From NCBI GenBank assembly GCA_017650905.1, contig JAGCDZ010000100.1:62001-126000 (forward strand): a stretch of 64,000 nt of DNA, written 5' to 3'. The notes under the pieces are model-generated. The model did not search any database. It was not told the origin of the DNA and saw nothing but the letters and a program-made list of their open reading frames with translations. This document shows, one piece after another, positions 50,440 to 58,767 of this stretch. The first letter of the stretch is position 1, and each line of letters starts with the position of its first letter. Source of the stretch: Prevotella sp. (GTDB lineage Bacteria; Bacteroidota; Bacteroidia; Bacteroidales; Bacteroidaceae). A program made the position numbers and the translations under genes.

Positions 50440-52698
50440 TTACTTAAACATATCCTGGGAGCCGTGATCAATGTGTGTCACACGGTCGTTGAGTTCCGCC
50501 AGTTTTCCGCTGTTCCAACGGTCGGTAGTTCCCACTAAATACCCCGTGATACGCTGTAGCTTGTCGATGTTGGTTGAACCACATTTCGGACATTTCTCCA
50601 GATGGTCGTCGGCATTTTCATAACCACAGTCCATACAACGGTTACGGTTGTGATTCACGCTACCGTAGCCCATGTCCAGTTGATCCATCATATCTACCAC
50701 ACTCATGATGACTTGTGGATTATGGGTGGCATCACCGTCAATTTCCACGTAGAAGATATGTCCGCCACGGGTCATTTCGTGATAAGGTGCCTCCACCTCA
50801 GCCTTATGACGGGCAGAGCACTTGTAGTATACGGGTACATGGTTGGAATTGGTGTAATAATCGCGGTCGGTGACGCCAGGAATACTGCCAAATTTCTTAC
50901 GGTCTTTCTTGGTGAATTTGCCGCTGAGGCCTTCTGCCGGGGTGGCGAGTACGGAGTAATTATGGTGATAGTGCTCGCAGAAGTCGTTCACACGCTGACG
51001 CATATATCCGACAATTTTCAGACCTAACTCCTGACTTTCCTCGCTCTCTCCATGATGCTTGCCTGTCAGGGCTACAAGACATTCTGCCAGTCCGATAAAG
51101 CCGATGCCAAGGGTGCCTTGGTTAATGACGCTTTCGATGGTGTCGTTGGGCGACAGTTTGTCGGCGCCAATCCACAGACTCCTCATCAGCAGGGGGAATT
51201 GCTTGGTGAAAGCCGTCTTCTGGAACAGGAAGCGGTCGTGAAGCTGTTTGGCAGTGATTTCGAGCATGTTATCGAGCTTGGCAAAGAAGAGATCAATCCT
51301 TTTCTGCTTTACTTCATCGCTCAACTTTTCACTTTTCACTTCTAACATGCATTCGATGGCGAGCTTTACGATATTGATGGTCGAGAAAGAGATATTACCA
51401 CGGCCGATGGATGTTCGCGGACCGAAGCGGTTCTCAAACACACGGGTACGACAACCCATCGTCGCCACTTCATGGATATAGCGCTTCGGGTCGTCGGCAC
51501 GCCAATCGGAATCCTGGTTGTAGGAGGCATCCAGATTCAGGAAATTGGGGAAGAAGCGGCGTGCAGTCACCTTACAGGCCAGCTGATAAAGGTCGAAGTT
51601 ACGATCTTCGGGCAGATAGTTCACACCGCGCTTCTTCTTCCAGATCTGAATGGGGAAGATGGCTGTCTCTCCGCCACCCACGCCTTCATAAGTGGAGAGC
51701 AGGATCTCACGCATGATACAGCGTCCCTCGGCAGAGGTGTCCGTACCATAGTTAATAGAGGAGAATACCACCTGGTTACCACCACGTGAATGGATGGTGT
51801 TCATATTGTGGATGAAAGCCTCCATCGCCTGGTGTACACGTCCAACGGTCTTATTGATGGCATGCTGTTGGGCACGCTCCTTGCCCCTCAGTCCGTCGAG
51901 CGGCTTCTTGAGATAGTCCATCAGAGGCTCGTCGTAGAGGTCCTTGTAGCTCTCGCCGTTCAGGTCCTCCAAGGCTTTCAGTTCCTCGATATAACTCAGG
52001 CGTACGTATGGCGCCAGATAGAAATCGAAGGCGGGAATGGCTTGTCCGCCGTGCATTTCGTTTTGCGCACATTCCATCGAGATACAAGCCAGCACTGAGG
52101 CGGTCTCAATACGCTTGGCAGGTCTTGAGGCACCATGGCCTGCGATGAAGCCGCAGGTCAGGATATTATCCAACGGGTGCTGCACACAGGTCAGCGACTT
52201 GGTAGGATAATAGTCCTTGTCGTGGATGTGCAGGTAGTTGTGCTCAACGGCCTCGCGGGCTTCCTCGCTGAGCAGGTAGTCGTCGACGAAGGGTTTGGTG
52301 GTCTCCGAGGCGAACTTCATCATCATACCGGCGGGTGTGTCGGCATTCATATTGGCGTTCTCACGTGTTACATCATTGTTCTTGATGTTCACGATATCAA
52401 GGAAAACATCGCGTGTTTTGGCTTTACGGGCTACGGAACGCTGATGACGATAGGCAATGTATTTCTGGGCCACATCCTTGCGGCTCGACTTCATCAATTC
52501 CAATTCTACGGCATCTTGGATTTCCTCTACGGTCATCTGACTCTCACCGCGCTGTGCGATGCGGTCGGTAATCTGATACAAGAGGCGCTCGTCCTCACCC
52601 TTGTCTGTGTGGAGCATCGCCTTACGGATGGCAGCCATGATTTTCTGTTCATTGAAGCCCACAATGCGTCCGTCGCGCTTAACTACTGTCTGGATCAT
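50440..52698 (-). CDS. nrdD: Anaerobic ribonucleoside-triphosphate reductase
   Basis: A 752-residue enzyme that makes dNTPs without oxygen. An ATP-cone domain is at residues 1-90 (KRDGRIVGFNEQKIMAAIRK). The zinc site CMDCGYENADDHLEKCPKCG and the glycyl-radical loop RITGYLVGTTDRW are at the C-terminus. A short KSEK repeat (EVKSEKLSDEVKQ, about residue 455) is coded by a heptanucleotide repeat in the DNA at 51326-51339. Start 52698 lies 33 bp below a perfect -7 box. The operon is nrdD-nrdG. Confidence 0.96.
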   Translation of the reverse strand: MIQTVVKRDGRIVGFNEQKIMAAIRKAMLHTDKGEDERLLYQITDRIAQRGESQMTVEEIQDAVELELMKSSRKDVAQKYIAYRHQRSVARKAKTRDVFLDIVNIKNNDVTRENANMNADTPAGMMMKFASETTKPFVDDYLLSEEAREAVEHNYLHIHDKDYYPTKSLTCVQHPLDNILTCGFIAGHGASRPAKRIETASVLACISMECAQNEMHGGQAIPAFDFYLAPYVRLSYIEELKALEDLNGESYKDLYDEPLMDYLKKPLDGLRGKERAQQHAINKTVGRVHQAMEAFIHNMNTIHSRGGNQVVFSSINYGTDTSAEGRCIMREILLSTYEGVGGGETAIFPIQIWKKKRGVNYLPEDRNFDLYQLACKVTARRFFPNFLNLDASYNQDSDWRADDPKRYIHEVATMGCRTRVFENRFGPRTSIGRGNISFSTINIVKLAIECMLEVKSEKLSDEVKQKRIDLFFAKLDNMLEITAKQLHDRFLFQKTAFTKQFPLLMRSLWIGADKLSPNDTIESVINQGTLGIGFIGLAECLVALTGKHHGESEESQELGLKIVGYMRQRVNDFCEHYHHNYSVLATPAEGLSGKFTKKDRKKFGSIPGVTDRDYYTNSNHVPVYYKCSARHKAEVEAPYHEMTRGGHIFYVEIDGDATHNPQVIMSVVDMMDQLDMGYGSVNHNRNRCMDCGYENADDHLEKCPKCGSTNIDKLQRITGYLVGTTDRWNSGKLAELNDRVTHIDHGSQDMFK
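51326..51339. repeat. Heptanucleotide repeat inside nrdD
   Basis: TTTTCAC twice, followed by TTCT. Codes for the VKSEK peptide. Confidence 0.65.
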
Positions 52699-52731
52699 AT
52701 ATTATTAAAGTTTTTAGTCAAAAATCGTTTG

Positions 52732-52739
52732 CAAAGATA
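52732..52739 (-). promoter_or_regulatory. -7 promoter box for nrdDG
   Basis: The minus strand reads TATCTTTG, 33 bp before the nrdD ATG. Confidence 0.65.
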
Positions 52740-52751
52740 GCAATAAAAAAT

Positions 52752-52780
52752 GAAAAGCTACCCATTTCGGGAAGCTTTTC
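52752..52780 (-). terminator. Terminator after sufE
   Basis: GAAAAGCT/AGCTTTTC and CCC/GGG stems with an A-A mismatch and a 5-nt loop. On the minus strand it is followed by a T-rich run (ATTTTTTA). Confidence 0.75.
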
Positions 52781-52823
52781 TTATGTTAATAAATGCAAAG
52801 TTTTGCGTTTCGGAAACTGCCTT

Positions 52824-53258
52824 TTATTGCTTTGCGCTGAAAGCCAACGCATAAACGCGCATCTGCTTCACCATTGCTACAAGTCCGTTGGATCGGGTGG
52901 GCGACAGATGCTCCTTCAGACCGATTTCTTCGATGAAATAAAGGTCGGCATCAAGTATCTCCTGAGGGGTGTGGTCGCTGAGTACGCGAATCAGTAGAGA
53001 CACAATGCCTTTTACGATCAGGGCATCGCTCTCAGCCCGGAAATGAATCACCTTTTCGCTTTTCACTTCTTTCTCCTCTGCCACCAGCCACACACGGCTC
53101 TGGCAACCGTCAATCAGGTTCTGCTCCGTCTTGTATTTCTCTTCGAGCGGTTCCTGTTCATTGCCCAGGTCGATGAGCAGCTGATACTTGTCCATCCAGT
53201 CGTCGAAACCGGAGAACTCCTCTATAATCTCGTCTTGAATCTCATTAATCGTCATCAT
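52824..53258 (-). CDS. sufE: SufE sulfur-acceptor protein
   Basis: A 144-residue cytosolic protein that takes persulfide sulfur from a cysteine desulfurase for iron-sulfur cluster assembly. The acceptor cysteine is in LIDGCQSRVWL (about residue 51), with DKYQLLIDLG before it and SPTRSNGLVAMVKQM at the end. A KEVKSEK segment is coded by the heptanucleotide repeat at 53053-53066. It begins 3 bp after the U32 peptidase stop, so the two share a message. No SufS gene is next to it. Confidence 0.93.
   Translation of the reverse strand: MMTINEIQDEIIEEFSGFDDWMDKYQLLIDLGNEQEPLEEKYKTEQNLIDGCQSRVWLVAEEKEVKSEKVIHFRAESDALIVKGIVSLLIRVLSDHTPQEILDADLYFIEEIGLKEHLSPTRSNGLVAMVKQMRVYALAFSAKQ
53053..53066. repeat. 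Heptanucleotide repeat inside sufE
   Basis: TTTTCGC then TTTTCAC; codes for VKSEK in the loop after the acceptor cysteine. The same peptide arises in NrdD. Confidence 0.65.
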
Positions 53259-53261
53259 TCT

Positions 53262-54506
53262 TCAATCTTTCAATTCTTCAATTCTAAACAGTTTGTCACT
53301 GGGGCGGACTTTGGCGGTGACGGCGATGGAGACGCGGGTGCCCTGCTCGGCTACCTCCACTGGTCCGTCATCGCCATGAATCTCATCAGCAGTGACATAC
53401 ATAACACCTGTTGTGGGACCTGTTATAAGCATCTTATCGCCCACCTTGAAGGTGTTGGCCTCGACAGTAAACTCCGCCACGCCAAGTTTTGAGAAATATT
53501 TCACCCCCTTGCCGATATAGACTTTGCGCTCGGTGGCGTTAGAACCATAGTTCTTGTTCCACTCGCCCATGAGTTGCCCCTGATAGTAGCCGTCCCAGAA
53601 ACCGCGGTTGAAGACGGTGGCGAGTCGTTTGTCCCACTCATCTTTCCTGTCTTCTGTAAACGTATCGTCGATGACGGCCTGGATAGCCTCTTTGTAGCAC
53701 TTGGCCACCGTGTACACATATTCGGGTCCTCGCGCGCGACCTTCTATTTTAAACACCCGTACACCGCTCTTCATCATCCGGTCGATGAAACGCACTGTCT
53801 TCAGGTCTTTGGGCGACATGATATATTTGTTGTCGATGCCGAGCTGGTAGCCTGTCTCGTTGTCAGTGGCTGTATAAGAACGCCGGCACACCTGGATGCA
53901 CTCCCCTCGGTTGGCGGAGCGGTTGGCAGCGTGCAGGCTCATGTAGCACTTGCCGCTAATGGCCATGCAGAGGGCACCGTGACAGAACATCTCAATGCGG
54001 ATCTGCTCGCCTGAAGGACCGCATATATGCTCTGCCTCCACTTGACGGTAGATGTCGGCAACCTGGTCCATGTTCAACTCGCGTGCCAGCACCACCACAT
54101 CGGCAAACTGTGCATAGAACTTCAAAGCCTCGATGTTCGAGATGTTCAGTTGGGTGGAGAGGTGTACCTCCTGCCCCACCTGATTACAGTAGGTCATCAC
54201 GGCCACGTCGGAGGCGATGACGGCAGAAATGCCTGCCTCTTTGGCAGCATCGATGATGTCGTGCATCAGGGGGATGTCCTCACCGTAGATAATGGTGTTC
54301 ACGGTGAGGTAGCTCTTGATGCCGTGCGACTCACATTCCTGGGCGATGTCACGCAGGTCGTCGATGGTGAATACGGAGGCAGAGTGTGCCCGCATGTTCA
54401 GCTTTTCGATGCCGAAGTAGATACTGTCGGCTCCGGCCTGTATTGCTGCTGCCAAGGACTCTCGGGAGCCCACAGGCGCCATGATCTCAAAGTCTTCTAT
54501 CTTCAT
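53262..54506 (-). CDS. U32-family peptidase/tRNA-hydroxylation protein
   Basis: A 414-residue protein with the U32 pattern: IMAPVGSRESLAAAIQAGADSIYFG at the start, ELNMDQVADIYRQ, and the signature MFCHGALCMAISGKCYMS followed by NRSANRGECIQVCRRSY. Members such as TrhP are needed for hydroxylation of tRNA uridine-34, and the conserved cysteines probably hold an iron-sulfur cluster. The start at 54506 was chosen because the -7 box lies at 54515-54522, so upstream start codons are not transcribed. It is first in a unit with sufE. Confidence 0.9.
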   Translation of the reverse strand: MKIEDFEIMAPVGSRESLAAAIQAGADSIYFGIEKLNMRAHSASVFTIDDLRDIAQECESHGIKSYLTVNTIIYGEDIPLMHDIIDAAKEAGISAVIASDVAVMTYCNQVGQEVHLSTQLNISNIEALKFYAQFADVVVLARELNMDQVADIYRQVEAEHICGPSGEQIRIEMFCHGALCMAISGKCYMSLHAANRSANRGECIQVCRRSYTATDNETGYQLGIDNKYIMSPKDLKTVRFIDRMMKSGVRVFKIEGRARGPEYVYTVAKCYKEAIQAVIDDTFTEDRKDEWDKRLATVFNRGFWDGYYQGQLMGEWNKNYGSNATERKVYIGKGVKYFSKLGVAEFTVEANTFKVGDKMLITGPTTGVMYVTADEIHGDDGPVEVAEQGTRVSIAVTAKVRPSDKLFRIEELKD

Positions 54507-54514
54507 TCGGGGTG

Positions 54515-54522
54515 CAAAGATA
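54515..54522 (-). promoter_or_regulatory. -7 promoter box for the U32/sufE operon
   Basis: The minus strand reads TATCTTTG, 8 bp before the ATG, giving a very short leader. Confidence 0.65.
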
Positions 54523-54628
54523 CGAATAAGCGAGCGAAATACCAAATATTTAGGCTATTGCGCAAACGTTTTTGCATGATTTAGCAAAAAAAGTGTCTGT
54601 CATCGACCTCATATATGCAGATTTTTCG

Positions 54629-54636
54629 TATCTTTG
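54629..54636 (+). promoter_or_regulatory. -7 promoter box for the GH13 gene
   Basis: TATCTTTG, 27 bp before the ATG at 54664. Confidence 0.65.
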
Positions 54637-54663
54637 CAAAGTCATTAAATAACTAAAGACGAT

Positions 54664-56592
54664 ATGCGTAGAATATTTATCCTAATAGCCCTTGTGGCTT
54701 TGAACATGACAGTGATGGCAGCAAAAAAGAGTGTAATTAACCGAATCGATCCTACCGACTGGTACGTGGGACTGAAGAACCCGACGGTGCAGTTGATGGT
54801 CTATGGCCAAGGTATCCGTGATGTGCAGAGCGTAACCACCGACTATCCGGGTGTCACCATCGACAGCCTGGTGCGTCTCGACTCGCCCAATTACCTTCTT
54901 GTATATCTTAACGTGAAAGATGCCCAGCCCGGTACGATGACGCTTAACTTCGGCAAGACGAAGGTGCCCTATCAGTTGAAAGCCCGTGAGATGAGTGGTG
55001 ACAAGCGCATGGGCTTCACAAATGCCGATGTGCTTTACATGCTGATGCCCGATCGTTTTGCACAGGGAGCAGGCCACAACCCGCAAGTTAAGGGTATGCG
55101 CAGCTATGTAGAGGATCGTACCAAACCCTCGCTGCGTCATGGTGGTGACCTGAATGGTATCCGCGAGCACCTCGACTATTTCAAGGAGTTGGGTGTGACA
55201 GCCCTCTGGTTTACCCCTGTCTTGGAGAACGATTCGCCCGACCAGGAGAATGGTTTCTCAACTTATCACGGCTATGCTACCACCGATTATTATAAGGTAG
55301 ACCCCCGCTTTGGCACCAATGCCGATTACAAGCGTCTTTGCGATGAGGCGCATGCGAAAGGATTGAAGGTGGTAATGGATATGATCTTCAACCACAGCGG
55401 TTTTGAGCACCCCTGGACGCATGATATGCCTTCAAAGGACTGGCTCAATACGCCTGATTGGCTTTCTGAGGAAAAATCTGGTCGCGACCCTATGACCGGC
55501 TTTACGGCCAATGCCGATGGCTCAGAGCCTGCAAAGTCTGCCTATCTGCAGACCTCCTATAAGCTTACCCCCGTCCTCGACCCCTACACTTCGAAGGTCG
55601 ATCTCAAGGAGACCACAGAAGGCTGGTTTGTGCCCTCAATGCCCGACTTGAACCAGCATAACCCCCATCTCATGCGCTACCTCATTCAGAATAGCATCTG
55701 GTGGATAGAAACAGTCGGTATCGACGGCATCCGCATGGATACCTATCCATACGCCTACGCTGATGCAATGGCGCAATGGATGAAGGAGCTCGACGAAGAG
55801 TATCCCAACTTCAACACCGTTGGTGAGACGTGGGTCACGGAGCCTGCCTATACTGCTGTCTGGCAGCGCGACTCCAAGATTGCAGAGAAGAATTCCTACC
55901 TCAAGACCGTCATGGATTTCTCCTTCTTCGATAAGCTGAATCAGGCCAAGAATGAAGAGACCGACGGCTGGTGGAATGGTTTGAATCGTCTTTACAATTC
56001 ATTTGTTTATGACTACCTCTATCCCAACCCCTCGAGTGTGATGGCTTTCATCGAGAATCATGATACGGACCGCTTCTTGGGTAATGGTCGTGATACGTTG
56101 GCTTTGAAGCAAGCTTTGGCTTTATTACTGACGGTGAACCGCATTCCGCAGCTTTATTATGGTACGGAGGTGTTGATGAACGGCACCAAGGAAGTGACCG
56201 ACGGAAATGTGCGTAAAGACTTCCCTGGTGGCTTCCCTGGCGACACGCATAATTGTTTTACAAAAGAAGGTCGCTCTAAGGCAGAACAATCAATGTTCCA
56301 ATGGCTTAGTCGTCTGCTTCATTGGCGACAGGGAAACGAGGTCATTACGAAGGGTAAGCAGATCCAGTTTATACCTTACAATGGTATCTATGTCATCGCC
56401 CGTCAATACCGGGGTCGTACAGCCCTCATCATCCTTAATGGTACCAGTAAACCTGCTACCCTCGATGTAGCCCGTTATGCTGAGGTCATTGGCAGTGGTG
56501 CCAAGGTGAAGGATATCCTGACGAACCGTTACTATGATCTCTCTACCAACCTCGAACTCAAACCCCGCCAGAGTCTTATCCTTGATTTCTGA
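54664..56592 (+). CDS. GH13 alpha-amylase, neopullulanase/cyclomaltodextrinase type (SusA-like)
   Basis: A 642-residue secreted enzyme with a signal peptide (MRRIFILIALVALNMTVMAA). An N-terminal beta domain (about 22-115) as in SusA and cyclomaltodextrinases precedes the barrel. The GH13 motifs are DMIFNHSG, GIRMDTYPYA (nucleophile Asp), VGETW (acid/base Glu) and FIENHDTDR (transition-state Asp). A short all-beta C domain follows. It should cut alpha-1,4-glucans or pullulan in the periplasm. No susB-D genes are beside it; it stands alone between the U32 operon and fimbrial locus 2 and ends before a clear terminator. Confidence 0.93.
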   Translation: MRRIFILIALVALNMTVMAAKKSVINRIDPTDWYVGLKNPTVQLMVYGQGIRDVQSVTTDYPGVTIDSLVRLDSPNYLLVYLNVKDAQPGTMTLNFGKTKVPYQLKAREMSGDKRMGFTNADVLYMLMPDRFAQGAGHNPQVKGMRSYVEDRTKPSLRHGGDLNGIREHLDYFKELGVTALWFTPVLENDSPDQENGFSTYHGYATTDYYKVDPRFGTNADYKRLCDEAHAKGLKVVMDMIFNHSGFEHPWTHDMPSKDWLNTPDWLSEEKSGRDPMTGFTANADGSEPAKSAYLQTSYKLTPVLDPYTSKVDLKETTEGWFVPSMPDLNQHNPHLMRYLIQNSIWWIETVGIDGIRMDTYPYAYADAMAQWMKELDEEYPNFNTVGETWVTEPAYTAVWQRDSKIAEKNSYLKTVMDFSFFDKLNQAKNEETDGWWNGLNRLYNSFVYDYLYPNPSSVMAFIENHDTDRFLGNGRDTLALKQALALLLTVNRIPQLYYGTEVLMNGTKEVTDGNVRKDFPGGFPGDTHNCFTKEGRSKAEQSMFQWLSRLLHWRQGNEVITKGKQIQFIPYNGIYVIARQYRGRTALIILNGTSKPATLDVARYAEVIGSGAKVKDILTNRYYDLSTNLELKPRQSLILDF

Positions 56593-56626
56593 CGAACTTA
56601 TTACAAACACAGGTGTTGTGTTAATT

Positions 56627-56665
56627 ACCCCCATTAGTTAAATGATGTTAACTTTTGGGGGTTTG
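56627..56665 (+). terminator. Terminator after the GH13 gene
   Basis: ACCCCCA pairs with TGGGGGT and AGTTAA with TTAACT across a 2-by-2 internal loop, with a 6-nt loop (56627-56662). It isolates the amylase gene from fimbrial locus 2. Confidence 0.75.
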
Positions 56666-56676
56666 TCGATAAAAAA

Positions 56677-56708
56677 TTTGTTAGGTAAGGAAATAATTCT
56701 TACTTTTG
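56677..56708 (+). promoter_or_regulatory. Full consensus promoter for fimbrial locus 2
   Basis: TTTG (56677-56680), exactly 20 bp, TACTTTTG (56701-56708). Unlike locus 1 it has a -33 box, so basal expression should be strong. No flanking inverted repeats that would mark a phase-switching promoter were seen. Confidence 0.75.
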
Positions 56709-56742
56709 CAACTATATACTATATTCGCTCGCGCATGAGAAA

Positions 56743-57561
56743 ATGGGAATAATGTTAAAAAGTCTTAAACCGTTTTTATTGGTAAGACAGTCAATAATGC
56801 TAATAGTCTTACTGATGTTCTCACAAATAAGTTTATTTGCGGCGGCTGGAGATGATGGCTCTGATCTTCCTGTAGAACAAGATACACTACCTCGGCGCGA
56901 GATGCTCTCTTTTAAGACAAATTTACTTTTCGATGTGGCTTATATGCCTGGCTACAACCGTTGGTGCCCTATACCCAACGTAGCTATCGAATATTATCCC
57001 AAGAACGGTCACTTCACCTATGGCGCCTCATTCGACTTCCCTTGGTGGCAGGATTACGATGCCCATAAGTATTTTCAGATTCGTAATTATCAGCTGGAAG
57101 CCCGTTACTACCTGCGTAGGGGTGACATAGATATCAACCCGCCAGGTGAAGGAGCAGCTTTCCGTGGGCTATATTTCCAGGGTTATGGTAATATTGGTTT
57201 GTTTGGCATCTGTTTCGATGCCGACCGTGGTTGGGTAGGTGAAGGCTTTGGTGCCGGTCTTGGCGTGGGCTATGTCGCTCAGTTGTCGAAGAAAGGCCAC
57301 TGGCGTCTTGAGTTCGGGCTGCAGGCGGGCTTCTTCCGTTGCAAATACGACCCTTATCAGTACGAGAATCCGGTGGATCCTTCCTATCACGACAATCTGT
57401 ACTACTACAAATGGTCGCAGGATCCGGAGCTCTTCAAGAAGCGCCAGTACCGCTATACCTGGCTGGGGCCGACTCGTATCGGTGTGACGTTGACTTACGA
57501 CCTGCTCTATCGCAGAGTCAACAAGAAAGGTGTGAGTTTCAAGAACAAGGAGGAGAGATAG
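56743..57561 (+). CDS. DUF3575 protein of fimbrial locus 2
   Basis: A 272-residue protein with an N-terminal hydrophobic signal (RQSIMLIVLLMFSQISLFAAA). The DUF3575 motifs are SFKTNLLFDVAYMPGYNRW, NVAIEYYPKNG, FPWWQDYDAHKYFQIRNYQL and TYDLLYRR. It lacks the OmpA-like part present in the locus 1 protein. It is probably a small outer-membrane barrel needed for fimbrial biogenesis. It begins the operon, and its stop is 2 bp before the DUF5119 start. An ATG at 56752 is also possible. Confidence 0.85.
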   Translation: MGIMLKSLKPFLLVRQSIMLIVLLMFSQISLFAAAGDDGSDLPVEQDTLPRREMLSFKTNLLFDVAYMPGYNRWCPIPNVAIEYYPKNGHFTYGASFDFPWWQDYDAHKYFQIRNYQLEARYYLRRGDIDINPPGEGAAFRGLYFQGYGNIGLFGICFDADRGWVGEGFGAGLGVGYVAQLSKKGHWRLEFGLQAGFFRCKYDPYQYENPVDPSYHDNLYYYKWSQDPELFKKRQYRYTWLGPTRIGVTLTYDLLYRRVNKKGVSFKNKEER

Positions 57562-57563
57562 AA

Positions 57564-58724
57564 ATGGTGAAGCGCAGCAACTATAATATTCTGACGATGA
57601 CTCGCTCGGCAATTGTCGTGGCGGTGACTTCACTGTTGCTCTGCTGCATCCCAGAGCCGCCGCTTCATCTTTTCGACGGTGGCGATGTCAACATTCAGCT
57701 GCCGATGGTGAAACTGGAACTGGATGCCTACTGGGACTACGAGACCTACGGCGATATTAACAGCTGGCGCGACGAGTGGTACTATGGCTGGGACGAGACC
57801 GACCGCCGCATTTTCGGTGAGATAGGCTATACCGAGCCTAACGCTTTCAGCCTGCGCCGCTATTTTACGGGTATGGAACCCCTGGCTCCACATACCAGTG
57901 TATATTCGAACACCATCGAGGGCCACTCCTTCCAGGGAAAATACACCTGGGGCTTTTGGGACATCCTCGTGTGGAACGACATCAAGACCCCCGACGGCGT
58001 ACAGAGCCTGAACTTCGACGAGAAGACATCGCTCGATTATGTGACGGCCTACACCAACCCATCGATGGTTCCCACACGTGCTGACCGTGCCTATTACCAG
58101 CCGGAGGAACTGTTCTCTGCCTACGAGCAGGGCATCGAGATCGACCGCAACCTCTCGGGCTTCGAATACGACCCCATCACCGGGGTTTATGTCAAGAAGC
58201 TCAACTTGGTGCTTGAGCCGATTTCATACATCTATCTCACACAGGTCATCCTGCACCACAACAGGGGCAAGATTGTCGGTGTCGATGGCATAGGCCGCCT
58301 CTCTGGATTTGCGCAGAAAACCGTGGTGAACACGGGTGTGGCTGCAGATAATGACTTCATCACTGTTTACTATGACACGCGCTTCAAGAACAACTGCGAC
58401 ATGGAGGGCGAACCTGTAGACATCGTGGGAGGCCGGCTGCTTACTTTCGGAATCGGTGGGCTGAACGCCAACCGTATCAAACATAGAGACGACGTGAAAG
58501 ACAAGGTACCCCATTACCTTGACGTCACCATGCAGTTCAACAACGGTATGGATTCCACATTTGTGTTCGACGTGAGCGAAAAGGTGCGTCGCCGCTGGAA
58601 GGGTGGGGTCATTACCGTCGAACTGGACATGGATACAATCAGTATCCCCTCTCGTAGCGGAGGCTCTGCCTTCGACGCTGTTGTGAAGGATTTCGAAGAA
58701 GAAACCCACGAATTCGACTTGTAA
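57564..58724 (+). CDS. DUF5119 lipoprotein of fimbrial locus 2
   Basis: A 386-residue lipoprotein with a lipobox (SLLLCCIPEPP). The start was set at 57564 because it yields a signal peptide and follows the purine-rich AGGAGGAGAG sequence; upstream in-frame codons lie inside the DUF3575 gene in another frame. Features shared with the locus 1 homologue include VKLELDAYWDY near the mature start, and it occupies the same place in the operon. It may be a minor or anchor subunit of the fimbriae. Confidence 0.82.
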   Translation: MVKRSNYNILTMTRSAIVVAVTSLLLCCIPEPPLHLFDGGDVNIQLPMVKLELDAYWDYETYGDINSWRDEWYYGWDETDRRIFGEIGYTEPNAFSLRRYFTGMEPLAPHTSVYSNTIEGHSFQGKYTWGFWDILVWNDIKTPDGVQSLNFDEKTSLDYVTAYTNPSMVPTRADRAYYQPEELFSAYEQGIEIDRNLSGFEYDPITGVYVKKLNLVLEPISYIYLTQVILHHNRGKIVGVDGIGRLSGFAQKTVVNTGVAADNDFITVYYDTRFKNNCDMEGEPVDIVGGRLLTFGIGGLNANRIKHRDDVKDKVPHYLDVTMQFNNGMDSTFVFDVSEKVRRRWKGGVITVELDMDTISIPSRSGGSAFDAVVKDFEEETHEFDL

Positions 58725-58767
58725 TCAGAATAATTAACTCATGAGTAATATAAAAACAGTGATTAAT

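Noticed and set aside
56627..56742. Phase-variable invertible promoter for fimbrial locus 2
   Set aside because: The only inverted repeat is a short hairpin that fits a terminator for the amylase gene; no flanking pair surrounds the promoter and no recombinase is nearby.
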